A stretch of 64,000 nt of DNA from Roseomonas sp. OT10 (lineage in GTDB: Bacteria; Pseudomonadota; Alphaproteobacteria; Acetobacterales; Acetobacteraceae): the NCBI RefSeq assembly GCF_020991085.1, contig NZ_CP087719.1, forward strand, positions 1,694,001-1,758,000, written 5' to 3'. How positions within the stretch are numbered: the first letter of the stretch is position 1; each line of letters opens with the position of its first letter. Shown in pieces: positions 16,767 to 25,007 of this stretch. Position numbers and translations under genes: made by a program. The notes below the pieces were generated by a model. It was not told the origin of the DNA. It saw nothing but the letters and a program-made list of their open reading frames with translations, and made no database searches.

Positions 16767-17471
16767 TCAGCGCGCGATGTAGACCGGCGCGGGGTAGGGG
16801 CGGCTGTTGTCCTGCACGCCCTTCACCCCCGGCGTCTCCTGCGCCAGCACGGTCACCGCGCGGGCGGTCGCCGGGTCGCGCGACCAGCCGTCGAGCGAGA
16901 CGATGCCGTCCTGCACCGTCACCGCCAGCGACCAGACATCGCCCCAGGGCTCGCGCCGCAGGCGGTCGAGCAGGTTGCGGCGGATCGCCTCGTCCGACAG
17001 GTCGGCGGAGGCGGCGGGGGCCGGCGCGGCGACCAGGGCGCGCAGCAGGTCGGCGCGGCTGACCAGCCCGACCAGCTTGCCGCCCTCCACCACCGGGGCG
17101 CGGCGGATGTGCTTCTGCTCCAGCAGGTTCGCCACCTCCTCCACCGGGGTCGTCGGGGCGACGGTGTGCAGGTTGCGCGTCATCACATCCGCCGCCGTCA
17201 GCCCGTGCGCCTTGGCGAATCGCTCCGCCTGGACGGAGCGGTTGGCGAAGAGGGCGGCGAACCAGCCCGGGCGCTCCTCCGCCTCGTTGGCGATGCGGCG
17301 GATCAGGTCGGCCTCGGAGACCAGCCCCTGCAACACGCCATCGGTGCCCACCACCGGCACCGCGGAGATGTGGCGATCGGCCAGCAGGCTGGCCACCGCC
17401 AGGACGGGCGTGTCGGGGGCGACGGTCGTCACCTCGGTGGTCATCAGGTCACGGGCGAGCATGGTGGTCAT
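16767..17471 (-). CDS. CBS-domain pair plus BON-domain protein
   Basis: A 234-residue cytoplasmic protein. Two CBS domains occupy residues 1-70 and 85-150 (ARDLMTTEVTTVAPDTPVLA and ADVMTRNLHTVAPTTPVEEV), a pair that usually binds adenosyl ligands such as AMP or ATP. A BON domain follows at about 160-230 (WSLAVTVQDGIVSLDGWSRD and a VxGVxxV end), a fold linked to membrane or osmotic-shock functions. CBS-BON proteins are common in alphaproteobacteria and are of unknown role. It stands alone, with about 170 bp of featureless sequence after its stop and about 155 bp before its start. Confidence 0.9.
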   Translation of the reverse strand: MTTMLARDLMTTEVTTVAPDTPVLAVASLLADRHISAVPVVGTDGVLQGLVSEADLIRRIANEAEERPGWFAALFANRSVQAERFAKAHGLTAADVMTRNLHTVAPTTPVEEVANLLEQKHIRRAPVVEGGKLVGLVSRADLLRALVAAPAPAASADLSDEAIRRNLLDRLRREPWGDVWSLAVTVQDGIVSLDGWSRDPATARAVTVLAQETPGVKGVQDNSRPYPAPVYIAR

Positions 17472-17627
17472 CGTCTGGATTCCTTCCCTGTTGGTCAGGT
17501 CCGGCGAGAATCCCCGCCGGGCCTGGGCTTGCTTCGCACCAGCTAGGCCCCGTGCCGCCGGACGTCCTTGCGCTGGATCATAGGATGGGAAGAGCCGCGC
17601 GGGGAAAGCAAGGGCGGGCGGCCCATC

Positions 17628-18866
17628 CTACCGCCCGCGCCGGAGGACCAGGACCAGCAGCGCGAGGCTGATCGCGGCGAGCTGCGCGGCCGCGAGCATC
17701 TGCGGCAGCAGCCAGCTTCCGGACAGGCTGACCGCCGGCGCGAAGAGCGCCGGCCCGGCCACGTAGCCGAGGAAGCACAGCGTCGTGGAGCCGGCGGTCG
17801 CCACCCCCACCCGCGCCGGCGGCACCAGCCGCGCGACTTCTGCCTGGAAGATGCCGTTCCAGCTCGCGATCAGGGCGCCGGCCAGGCCGCCCGCCAGCAG
17901 CATGGCGGGATAGGGCGTGCCGGCCGGGATCAGGGCAAATCCGGCCGCGGCGGCGGCGGCCACCACCCCCTGCACGCCCAGGTTCAGCAGCCCCGTTCCC
18001 GTCCGGTCGGCCAGCCAGCCCAGCAGGATGCGGGCGAAGGCGCCGCAGGTCAGCGCCACGGCGAAGACCGTGCCGGCCTGCACCAGGCTCAGCCCCTGGT
18101 GCACCGTCATCCAGGTGACGGAGAAGGCGAAGAAGCAGCCCTGCGACGCGGCCAGCGAGAAGGCCATCAGCGTCAGCGCCGGCAGCAGCGGGTGCAGGCG
18201 CAGCGCGGCGAAGGGGGCGGTGACGTTGGCCCGGCTGAACAGCACGGCGGGGCGGATGTCGCGCTCCCTCTCCCGGTCGGCATCCAGCGCCGGGCGCAGG
18301 GGTTGCAGCGCCAGGACGGTGAGCCATGCCAGGGCGATGGCCAGCAGCATCGCCGCGCCGCCGCCGGCCCAGCTCGCCACCGGGGCCACGGTCACGCCGC
18401 ACAGCGCCCCGCCCAGCGGCGCGCCCGCCTGCTTGACCGAGAAGATCAGCGTCCGGTGCCGCGCCGGGGCGGTGGCCATCAGCAGCCGGCTGCCGGCGGG
18501 GGTCGTGGGCGCATAGCCGATGCCGATCAGCAGGGCGGAGGCGAGGAGCGCCGCCGTGCTGCCCAGCGCCGCGACGCCAAGGCCCAGCGAGGCGCCCAGC
18601 ACCCCGGCCTGGAGCGTGCGCAGCGGCCCGAAGCGTTCCAGCAGCGGCGCGCCGAAGACGAAGAACAGCATGGAGCCGAAGGAGGAGAGGGCGGAGAGGT
18701 GCCCCACCGTCTCCGGTGGCAGCCCGGCGCGGCCGGTGAGGAGGGGGGCGAGCACGGTCAGGCTCTGCGACAGCAGCGAGGCGACGGTCTGCATCAGCAG
18801 GGTGGCCGTCAGCGCCGAGACCCAGGAGACCGGGGGGGAGGGGGCAGACTCGGGAACCGGCGCCAT
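17628..18866 (-). CDS. MFS transporter
   Basis: A 412-residue permease with 12 predicted helices. The loop after helix 2 (APLLERFGPLRTLQAGV) and that after helix 8 (GWLADRTGTGLLNLGV) fit the MFS pattern of a short charged loop. VKQAGAPLGGALCGVTVAP in helix 5 resembles the CynX/NimT-type and related exporters. The substrate is not readable. ATG 18866 begins directly before the first helix, which agrees with the family. It is divergent from the methyltransferase gene with 82 bp between starts. Confidence 0.88.
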   Translation of the reverse strand: MAPVPESAPSPPVSWVSALTATLLMQTVASLLSQSLTVLAPLLTGRAGLPPETVGHLSALSSFGSMLFFVFGAPLLERFGPLRTLQAGVLGASLGLGVAALGSTAALLASALLIGIGYAPTTPAGSRLLMATAPARHRTLIFSVKQAGAPLGGALCGVTVAPVASWAGGGAAMLLAIALAWLTVLALQPLRPALDADRERERDIRPAVLFSRANVTAPFAALRLHPLLPALTLMAFSLAASQGCFFAFSVTWMTVHQGLSLVQAGTVFAVALTCGAFARILLGWLADRTGTGLLNLGVQGVVAAAAAAGFALIPAGTPYPAMLLAGGLAGALIASWNGIFQAEVARLVPPARVGVATAGSTTLCFLGYVAGPALFAPAVSLSGSWLLPQMLAAAQLAAISLALLVLVLRRGR

Positions 18867-18948
18867 GCCTCCGCTTCGCCACGGGGGCGGGCGGGGCGCA
18901 AGGGGCGGCCGGTTCCGCCGCGCGGCGATCCGGCCTAGGAGGCAGGCC

Positions 18949-20142
18949 ATGTCCGCTCCACCGGCCCGCCCGCTGCTCCGCCTCTCCCCCGGCCGCGACC
19001 GCCGCGCGCGGGCCGGCCACCCCTGGGTCTTCTCCAACGAGATCGTCATGAACGCCGCGGCGAAGGCGCTGCCGCCGGGCTCGGTGGTGCGGATCGAGGC
19101 GGAGGACGGTGCCCGGCTCGGTGCCTTCCACTTCAACCCGCACAGCCTGATCGCCGCCCGCCGCCTGTCGCGCGACCCCGACGCGGCGATCGATGCCGGC
19201 TTCTGGCGCGCCCGCATCGCCGAATGCCTGGCGCTGCGCGAGCGGCTGCGCGACGGCCCCTACTACCGCCTCGCCCATGCCGAGGCGGACGGGCTGCCGG
19301 GGCTGGTGCTGGACCGCTACGGCGATGTGGTGGCCCTGCAGGCGAACACGGCGGGAATGGAGGCGGCGACGCCCGACATCCTGGCCGCGCTGCTCGGACT
19401 GATGCCGCTGCGCGCCGTGCTGGCGCGCAACGATGCGGGGGTGCGGGGGCTGGAGGGGCTGGCACAGGAGGTGAAGCTCCTGCACGGCGAGGACGCGCGC
19501 GCCACCATCGAGGAAGGCGGCGTCGCCTTCGCCGTCGATCCGCTGGGCGGGCAGAAGACCGGCTGGTTCTACGACCAGCGCGACAACCGGGCGCGCGTCG
19601 CGGCGCTGTCGCGCGGGCGGACGGTGCTGGACGCCTTCTGCCACACCGGCGGCTTCGGCTTGCAGGCCGCGGCGGCGGGGGCGGGGCGGGTGACGCTGCT
19701 GGACCGGTCGGAGCACGCCCTGGCGACGGCCGCCGAGACGGCGGCGCGCAACGGCCTCGGCGAGCGGGTGGAATCGCTACGCGGCGAGGCCATGGAGGTG
19801 CTGGAGCGGCTGGGGGGCGAGGGGCGGCGCTTCGGCGTGGTGGTCTCCGACCCGCCGGCCTTCGCCAAGTCGCGCAAGGACCATGATTCCGCGCTGCGGG
19901 CCTATGCGAAGCTGGCGCGGCTCTCGGCGGCGCTGGTGGAGCCGGGCGGCATCCTCTTCATCGCCTCCTGCTCGCACCATGTCGGCACGGGCGAGTTCGC
20001 CGACGCGGTGATCGACGGGCTGTTCCGCGCCCGGCGGGAGGCGCGCATCCTGGGCATCCACGGCGCCGGGCCGGATCATCCGGTGCATCCGATGCTGCCG
20101 GAGAGCGCCTACCTCAAGGGCGTGCTGCTGGCCCTGGGCTGA
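18949..20142 (+). CDS. RlmI-like 23S rRNA (cytosine-C5) methyltransferase
   Basis: A 397-residue class I rRNA methyltransferase. Residues 1-75 form a PUA domain (AGHPWVFSNEIVMNAAAKAL), the middle is an EEHEE-like linker, and the C-terminal half is the SAM-binding Rossmann fold (VLDAFCHTGGFGLQAAAAGA). The DPPAF motif and the Cys in ASCSHH are the RNA m5C catalytic features. RlmI methylates C1962 of 23S rRNA; this protein is that type, although the exact base is inferred. The start has an excellent ribosome site, TAGGAGG, 7 bp upstream. Confidence 0.9.
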   Translation: MSAPPARPLLRLSPGRDRRARAGHPWVFSNEIVMNAAAKALPPGSVVRIEAEDGARLGAFHFNPHSLIAARRLSRDPDAAIDAGFWRARIAECLALRERLRDGPYYRLAHAEADGLPGLVLDRYGDVVALQANTAGMEAATPDILAALLGLMPLRAVLARNDAGVRGLEGLAQEVKLLHGEDARATIEEGGVAFAVDPLGGQKTGWFYDQRDNRARVAALSRGRTVLDAFCHTGGFGLQAAAAGAGRVTLLDRSEHALATAAETAARNGLGERVESLRGEAMEVLERLGGEGRRFGVVVSDPPAFAKSRKDHDSALRAYAKLARLSAALVEPGGILFIASCSHHVGTGEFADAVIDGLFRARREARILGIHGAGPDHPVHPMLPESAYLKGVLLALG

Positions 20143-20148
20143 GGCGGG

Positions 20149-21129
20149 TCAGGCGAGGTCCGTCGCCGCGCGGGTCAGCACCGTCCGCAGCGCCCCGCCC
20201 AGCCGCGCGATCACCCCCGGCGCGCTGTCGACCTCACCCGGCCAGTTGGCGCCGGCGAAGAAGGCCGCGCGCACCGGGCCGGCCACCATCTGGCCAGCGA
20301 CGGCCACGGCCTGGGCGCCGTTCCAGTCGATGCTGCCGCCCTTGCCATAGGCCATGACATCGGGCGGCGCGACAAGCGGCATGGCGTCGGCCATGGCGCT
20401 GATGCGCCTGAACTCGGCCAGCGCGGCGGGCGTGGCGAACACCTCCCCGCCCAGGGCGCGAGCGTACCAGCTGCAAAGGTCGCGCGCCGTGCTGACCATG
20501 GTCTGGTCCGGGTTGGCCGGGGCGCGCAGCGGGCCGGGCGGCTGGCCCTGCACGGCGCGGTTGATCCCCTTCCAGCCGAGGTCGCTTCCGGGCGGCGCCC
20601 CGGCGAGGATGGAGAACATGATCCGCGTGGAATCGGGAATCCGGGTGCCGGCCAGCCCCATCCGCGCGATCAGCGCGCGCACCTTGTCCGCGCCGACGCG
20701 GTGCAGGGCGATGTCGGTGGCGGTGTTGTCGCTGTGGGCGATCATGGCCTCCAGCACCACCTGCGCCGTGGCGCGGCCGGTCAACTGGCCGAGGACCGGG
20801 CTGACCAGGGAGCGCAGCCCGTCATCCACGGCCAGGGGCTCCGCCAGGGACAGGCGCCCGGCCTCGACCTCCAGAAGCCAGGCGCCCAGGATGAGGGTCT
20901 TGATGCAGCTTCCGACGAAGATCGGCGCCTCCTCCCGGTGCGTGACGGTGAGGGGACCCTTCGGACCGCTCGCCGCCACCAGCAGGGCGGTTTCGCCCGG
21001 CAGGGCGGCGAAGCTCCGCACCGCCTCGGCAACGGTCGCGTCCAGGACCGCCGGGCTCGCGGCGGGCTGGGCCAGGGCGGCGGCAGGCGTGCCGGCGGCC
21101 AGCAGCAGGGGGAGGTGACGGCGGCGCAT
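20149..21129 (-). CDS. Class A beta-lactamase-fold serine hydrolase
   Basis: A 326-residue exported protein with a signal peptide ([20 protein letters not shown]). It carries S-x-x-K as SCIK (Ser74, Lys77), SDN (133-135) and KGG (263-265) in place of the usual KTG. The Glu166-x-x-Leu-Asn motif needed for efficient deacylation in true class A beta-lactamases is not visible. It may therefore be a penicillin-binding hydrolase or esterase rather than a resistance enzyme. It converges with the RlmI-like gene, 6 bp apart. Confidence 0.8.
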   Translation of the reverse strand: MRRRHLPLLLAAGTPAAALAQPAASPAVLDATVAEAVRSFAALPGETALLVAASGPKGPLTVTHREEAPIFVGSCIKTLILGAWLLEVEAGRLSLAEPLAVDDGLRSLVSPVLGQLTGRATAQVVLEAMIAHSDNTATDIALHRVGADKVRALIARMGLAGTRIPDSTRIMFSILAGAPPGSDLGWKGINRAVQGQPPGPLRAPANPDQTMVSTARDLCSWYARALGGEVFATPAALAEFRRISAMADAMPLVAPPDVMAYGKGGSIDWNGAQAVAVAGQMVAGPVRAAFFAGANWPGEVDSAPGVIARLGGALRTVLTRAATDLA

Positions 21130-21625
21130 GGCGGAAGATCCGGTCGATACGGATTCGGTACGATGGCGGGCGGACCGGGGCGGCGCAAGCGGCCGCGCGC
21201 CGGAAGCACGGCAGGGCGCCGGCGCGGCCCGCTCCGCGGGCGGGCTTGGCCTGGCCTATCGCCGCACGTGCTACGCGGCGGGCGGTGTGGCGACGCGGAT
21301 CGGCCGGCGCAGCGCGGGGGTGGACGCGCTGCTGCGCCGCTGGCGGGTGCGGGAGGGTGGCTTCGTCACCGCCTGGAACCCGTACAGCCGGCGCATGCCG
21401 GGCGGGTGGAACGACCGCATGCTGGTGCGGCTGCGGCAGGCTGCGCGACGGCTGCCCGGCGCGCCGGGAGAGGGTTCGGCGCAGGGCTGGGCGGAGCGGC
21501 ACTGGCTGCTGGGCGGCGACCCGCGTCGGCTGGCGGCGCTGGGCCGCCGTTTCCGGCAGACGGCCATCGTCGTGGTGCGGGTCGGGCAGCCTGCTCGGCT
21601 GGTGTGGTTGCCCGCGCGCGTCTGA
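21128..21625 (+). CDS. DUF3293 domain protein
   Basis: The core of this protein (residues about 44-165) matches DUF3293: [20 protein letters not shown], a small helical middle, [11 protein letters not shown], then [20 protein letters not shown]. Function is unknown. The ATG at 21128 shares its bases with the start codon of the serine hydrolase on the other strand. The first 40 residues are Arg/Ala/Gly-rich and unlike the family, so the true start may lie further in (no clear ATG, GTG or ribosome site was found). Domain call is firm; start is not. Confidence 0.7.
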   Translation: MAEDPVDTDSVRWRADRGGASGRAPEARQGAGAARSAGGLGLAYRRTCYAAGGVATRIGRRSAGVDALLRRWRVREGGFVTAWNPYSRRMPGGWNDRMLVRLRQAARRLPGAPGEGSAQGWAERHWLLGGDPRRLAALGRRFRQTAIVVVRVGQPARLVWLPARV

Positions 21626-21629
21626 GGCC

Positions 21630-22421
21630 TCAGGCCGTCGTCCAGGCCCCGTCGATGGACAGGCTCGACCCCGTCACCGACCCGCTGTGCGGCCCGGCGA
21701 GGTAGAGCGCGCCCTGCGCCACCTCCTCCACTTCGACCCAGCGCTTGCTCGGCTGCCGCTCCAGCAGCACGTCGGTCAGGGCGTGCTCGGCGTCCAGGCC
21801 CTTCTCCTTCATGATCGCGTCCACCTGCTTCTCGGCCAGCGGGGTGCGGACGAAGCCCGGGCAGATGGCGTTGCAGGTGACGCCCGTACGCGCCGTCTCC
21901 AGCGCCACCACCTTGGTCAGCCCGACGACGCCGTGCTTGGCCGCGACATAGGCCGCCTTGAAGGGCGAGGCGACGAGGCCGTGCGCCGAGGCGATGTTGA
22001 TGATCCGCCCCCAGCCCGCTTCCTTCATCGGCGGCAGCAGCACCTTGGTGGCGTGGAAGGCGGAGGAGAGGTTGATCGCCAGGATCGCGTCCCACTTCTC
22101 CTCGGGGAACTCCTCCACCGGGCTGGTGAACTGGATGCCGGCGTTGTTCACCAGGATGTCCACCCGGCCCAGCGCCTTCTGCGCCTCGCCGCACATCTTG
22201 CGGACCTCGCGCGGGTCGGAGAGGTCCGCCGGGGAATAGGGCGCGTCCTCGTTCAGCACCTTGTAGATCTCGGCCCTGGCGTGATCGATCTGCCCCGGCT
22301 CGCCCAGCCCGTGGATCATGACCTTGGCGCCGGCCCTGGCGAAGGCGAGGGCGATGCCGAGGCCGATGCCGCTGGTCGAGCCGGTGACGAGGGCGGTACG
22401 CCCTTCGAGAATCTTGTCCAT
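21630..22421 (-). CDS. bdhA: 3-hydroxybutyrate dehydrogenase (SDR)
   Basis: A 263-residue short-chain dehydrogenase. TGSTSGIG (13-20) binds NAD, NNAG is at 92-95, and the catalytic set is Ser145, Tyr158 and Lys162. The overall sequence, including [20 protein letters not shown] and [18 protein letters not shown], fits D-3-hydroxybutyrate dehydrogenase, which links polyhydroxybutyrate breakdown to acetoacetate. Length is normal (about 260). It follows the flavoprotein gene on the same strand after a 48-bp gap with a 7-bp inverted repeat (CTCCCGG...CCGGGAG). Confidence 0.9.
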   Translation of the reverse strand: MDKILEGRTALVTGSTSGIGLGIALAFARAGAKVMIHGLGEPGQIDHARAEIYKVLNEDAPYSPADLSDPREVRKMCGEAQKALGRVDILVNNAGIQFTSPVEEFPEEKWDAILAINLSSAFHATKVLLPPMKEAGWGRIINIASAHGLVASPFKAAYVAAKHGVVGLTKVVALETARTGVTCNAICPGFVRTPLAEKQVDAIMKEKGLDAEHALTDVLLERQPSKRWVEVEEVAQGALYLAGPHSGSVTGSSLSIDGAWTTA

Positions 22422-22469
22422 GCTGCCTTATCCGCGTCCTGTCTCTCCCGGAGGCTAGACCCGGGAGGC

Positions 22470-23879
22470 TCAGGGAAGAAGCCGGGCCACCCGCGCGAGT
22501 TTCCGGGCCCAGGGGCCGGTCGCGAGCGGGGCATAGAAGCCCGTCGCCGCCTGCCGCGCCGCCTCCGCCTCCGCCAGCGCGGGCAACGGCAGGGTCGCGA
22601 GGTCGGAGAGCGACCGGCGCCCGGCCAGGAGCGCGGAGAAGAGCCCGGCCATCCCCTCCGCCCCCGGCCCGGCCACGCCCGCGCCCAGCAACCGGCCGCG
22701 CCGGTCGCTCACCAGCTTCACCAGCCCGGCGGAGCAGCCCTCGGCCATCCCGCGCGCCGCATGGGCCAGCGGAAAGCGCTGGGTGCGCGGTTGCAGCCCC
22801 CGCGCCTCGGCCTCCGCCTCGGTCAGCCCGGCCTGCACCAGGGCGGGGTCGGTCCGGATCAGGCGTGGCGCCGGGGCAGCCCCGCCCCGCACAGGCAGGC
22901 GGAAGAGGAGGGAGCGCAGCAGCAGCCCGACCTGGGTTTCCGCCGTGCCGCGCCCGCCCTCGCCCGGCGCGGCCAGGCTGCCGGCCGCCCAGACCCGGCG
23001 GTTGCTGCGCGAGCGGAGGCCGGCATCGACCGCCACGCCGGCCTCGCCGGCCTCGACCCTGCCCGCGGCGAGATCCAGCGGCGTCAGATGCGGCCGCCGG
23101 CCCTGCGCGACCAGCAGGTGCGTCCCCGCCACCCGCCGGCCATCGGCCAGGAGCAGGGTGAGGCCGTCCGGGCGCTTCTCCGCGCGGGCGAGGGCGGCAT
23201 CCTCCAGCAGCGTCACCCCGTCCTGCGCCAGGGCGGCGCGGAGGACCGCCGCGAGCTCCGGGTCCTCGCCGGGTGCCAGAGGCCCGGGCTCGATCACGGT
23301 GACGAGGCTGCCCAGGCGGCGATAGGCCTGGGCCAGCGCCAGCCCCTCGGCGCCGCCGCCCAGCACCATGAGGTGGCCGGGCGGATCGGCCAGGTCCAGC
23401 AGCTCCGCCGGGGCGAGGGCGGGGGCCTCCGCGATTCCCGGCAGCTCCGGCATGGCCGGCACGCTGCCGGCGGCGAGGAGGCAGCGGCGGAAGCGCCAGA
23501 TCCGGTCCGCCGCCGCCACGGTGCCGGGGCCGTCGAATCGCGCCGCGGCCGGGACCACCTCCACCCCCAGCCCGCGGACCCGGGCCAGCGAGGCATCCCT
23601 CCCATAGGCCAGGGCCGCCTCGGCCATGCGGTCGCGCACCCGGGTCCAGTCGATCGCCAGATCGCCGGCGCGCACCCCGAATCGCCCGCTGTCCCGCACC
23701 GCCTGGGCGGCCCGGGCGCAGGCCAGCAGCGCCTGGGCCGGGACCTCCTCCGCCAGGCGCCGCCCGCCCGCCCGGTCACGCTCGAACAGCGTCACCCGCA
23801 GCCCCAGCGCGGCGGCCAGGGTCGCGACGGAAAGGCCGGCGGCGCCGGCGCCGATCACGGCGAGGTCGGTATCAGGCAT
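22470..23879 (-). CDS. FAD-dependent oxidoreductase, dihydrolipoamide-dehydrogenase-like without redox cysteines
   Basis: A 469-residue flavoprotein of the pyridine-nucleotide disulfide reductase fold. FAD binding: [20 protein letters not shown] at the N-terminus; NAD(P) binding: [20 protein letters not shown]; and an interface domain near residue 340. The block that should read GGTCLNVGCIPSKALL reads [16 protein letters not shown], so both redox-active cysteines are absent. The C-terminal His-Glu pair of dihydrolipoamide dehydrogenase is also not evident ([10 protein letters not shown]). It probably does not act as a disulfide reductase; the real substrate is unknown. ATG 23879 was chosen because it starts the FAD fold directly. 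Confidence 0.8.
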   Translation of the reverse strand: MPDTDLAVIGAGAAGLSVATLAAALGLRVTLFERDRAGGRRLAEEVPAQALLACARAAQAVRDSGRFGVRAGDLAIDWTRVRDRMAEAALAYGRDASLARVRGLGVEVVPAAARFDGPGTVAAADRIWRFRRCLLAAGSVPAMPELPGIAEAPALAPAELLDLADPPGHLMVLGGGAEGLALAQAYRRLGSLVTVIEPGPLAPGEDPELAAVLRAALAQDGVTLLEDAALARAEKRPDGLTLLLADGRRVAGTHLLVAQGRRPHLTPLDLAAGRVEAGEAGVAVDAGLRSRSNRRVWAAGSLAAPGEGGRGTAETQVGLLLRSLLFRLPVRGGAAPAPRLIRTDPALVQAGLTEAEAEARGLQPRTQRFPLAHAARGMAEGCSAGLVKLVSDRRGRLLGAGVAGPGAEGMAGLFSALLAGRRSLSDLATLPLPALAEAEAARQAATGFYAPLATGPWARKLARVARLLP

Positions 23880-24018
23880 GGGCGCAGCGATATGGGGCGG
23901 CGGGCGCCGGGGCAAGGTGCACGCCCGGCCCGCTGCGCCCTGCCGTGGGCGCCTTGCCGTGGGCGGCGCCCTGCGCGGCACCGGGGGCGGCCGTGCGCGG
24001 CCCGGGTGCGGCCATCGG

Positions 24019-24048
24019 TTGACGCGCCGGCGCCGCCCTCCCTATACA
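24019..24048 (+). promoter_or_regulatory. Sigma-70-type promoter of the rpmH operon
   Basis: TTGACG at 24019-24024 and TATACA at 24043-24048 with an 18-bp GC-only spacer give a good housekeeping promoter. It is about 130 bp before rpmH and would drive rpmH-rnpA-yidD-yidC-yihA. The segment 23880-24179 holds nothing else that I can assign. Confidence 0.6.
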
Positions 24049-24179
24049 GCGGCCACCACGCCGGGCCCCGTCCGGCGTCTCGCCGCGCGTCCGGCATCGA
24101 ACTCCGGTTCGGACGCAGAAGCGGCGGGCACCATCCCCGGGTCATCCCGCGCAGCAGAGACGTAACGGAGCCACGTGCC

Positions 24180-24314
24180 GTGAAGCGTACCTATCAGCCC
24201 TCCAAGCTCGTCCGGAAGCGCCGGCACGGCTTCCGCGCCCGTCTCGCCACGGTCGGCGGCCGCAAGGTCCTGGCCAACCGTCGCGCCAAGGGCCGGAAGC
24301 GCCTGTCGGCCTGA
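24180..24314 (+). CDS. rpmH: 50S ribosomal protein L34
   Basis: A 44-residue basic protein, the normal length for L34. It shows the family hallmarks [20 protein letters not shown] and [19 protein letters not shown]. It initiates at GTG (24180), with ACGGAG about 10 bases upstream. First gene of the conserved rpmH-rnpA-yidD-yidC cluster, near which the replication origin often lies in other bacteria; no dnaA boxes or origin were seen in this window. Confidence 0.97.
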   Translation: MKRTYQPSKLVRKRRHGFRARLATVGGRKVLANRRAKGRKRLSA

Positions 24315-24354
24315 CCGGCGGCGCCCAGCCACCCTTCAGGGGTATGCCCCGGTC

Positions 24355-24759
24355 ATGGCCCTGCCGCGCCTGAAGCGGCGGCGCGAGTTCCTGCGCGCCG
24401 CCAGGAGCGGCAAGCGGGCCGCGCGACCGGGCGTGGTGGTGCAGGCGCTCCCGGGAACCGACGCCCCCCTGCGGGTCGGCTTCACCGCGACCAAGAAGCT
24501 CGGCAACGCCGTCGTCCGCAACCGCACCAAGCGGCGGTTGCGGGCGGCGGCGCATCTGCTGCTGTCCGAGGCGCCGCCGCCGGGCTGGGACCTGGTCCTG
24601 ATCGGGCGGGAGGATACCGCCCGGCGGGACTTCGCGACCCTGCTGGGCGACCTGCGCGGCGCGCTGCGCCAGGCGGGCGTGCCGCTCGGCAGCCCGGAGG
24701 CACGGACGCCGCCGGCGGCTGGGGCGGTGCCCCCGGTCCCCGCGGGGGCTGCGCCATGA
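24355..24759 (+). CDS. rnpA: Ribonuclease P protein component
   Basis: A 134-residue basic protein that binds the M1 RNA and supports 5' maturation of tRNAs. The family signature is seen in VGFTATKKLGNAVVRNRTKR followed by RLRAA. The N-terminus LPRLKRRREFLRAARSGK fits. The last 25 residues (Pro/Ala/Gly-rich) extend beyond the usual end of the fold. It follows rpmH by 40 bp and overlaps yidD by four bases (ATGA). Confidence 0.95.
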   Translation: MALPRLKRRREFLRAARSGKRAARPGVVVQALPGTDAPLRVGFTATKKLGNAVVRNRTKRRLRAAAHLLLSEAPPPGWDLVLIGREDTARRDFATLLGDLRGALRQAGVPLGSPEARTPPAAGAVPPVPAGAAP

Positions 24760-25007
24760 CCCCCGCCGCGGGTGCCCTGACGGTCGCCGTCCACGCCTAC
24801 CGCTACGGCGTGCGGCCCATCATCGGCAGCCACTGCCGCTTCCACCCGCATTGCAGCGACTACGCGCTGGAGGCCCTGGCCACCCACGGGGCGGCCCGCG
24901 GCACCTGGCTCACGGCGCGCCGCATCCTGCGCTGCCATCCCTGGAACCCCGGCGGCTGGGATCCCGTGCCCCCCACCACCGCGCCCAAGAACGGTCACTC
25001 ATCCTGA
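24756..25007 (+). CDS. yidD: Membrane protein insertion efficiency factor YidD
   Basis: An 83-residue protein with the YidD core: AYRYGVRPIIGSHCRFHPHC, SDYALEAL, and ARRILRCHPWNPGGWDPVP. YidD aids membrane-protein insertion together with YidC and lies at the cytoplasmic face of the membrane. The start overlaps the rnpA stop and its own stop overlaps the yidC start by one base (TGATG), showing tight translational coupling. Confidence 0.95.
   Translation: MTPAAGALTVAVHAYRYGVRPIIGSHCRFHPHCSDYALEALATHGAARGTWLTARRILRCHPWNPGGWDPVPPTTAPKNGHSS

Noticed and set aside
20149-21129. A beta-lactam resistance gene
   Set aside because: The Glu166-type motif is absent and KTG is KGG, so resistance is not supported by sequence.
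23880-24179. A replication origin near rpmH
   Set aside because: No dnaA gene, no DnaA-box cluster and no A/T-rich unwinding region are visible; only a promoter is supported.
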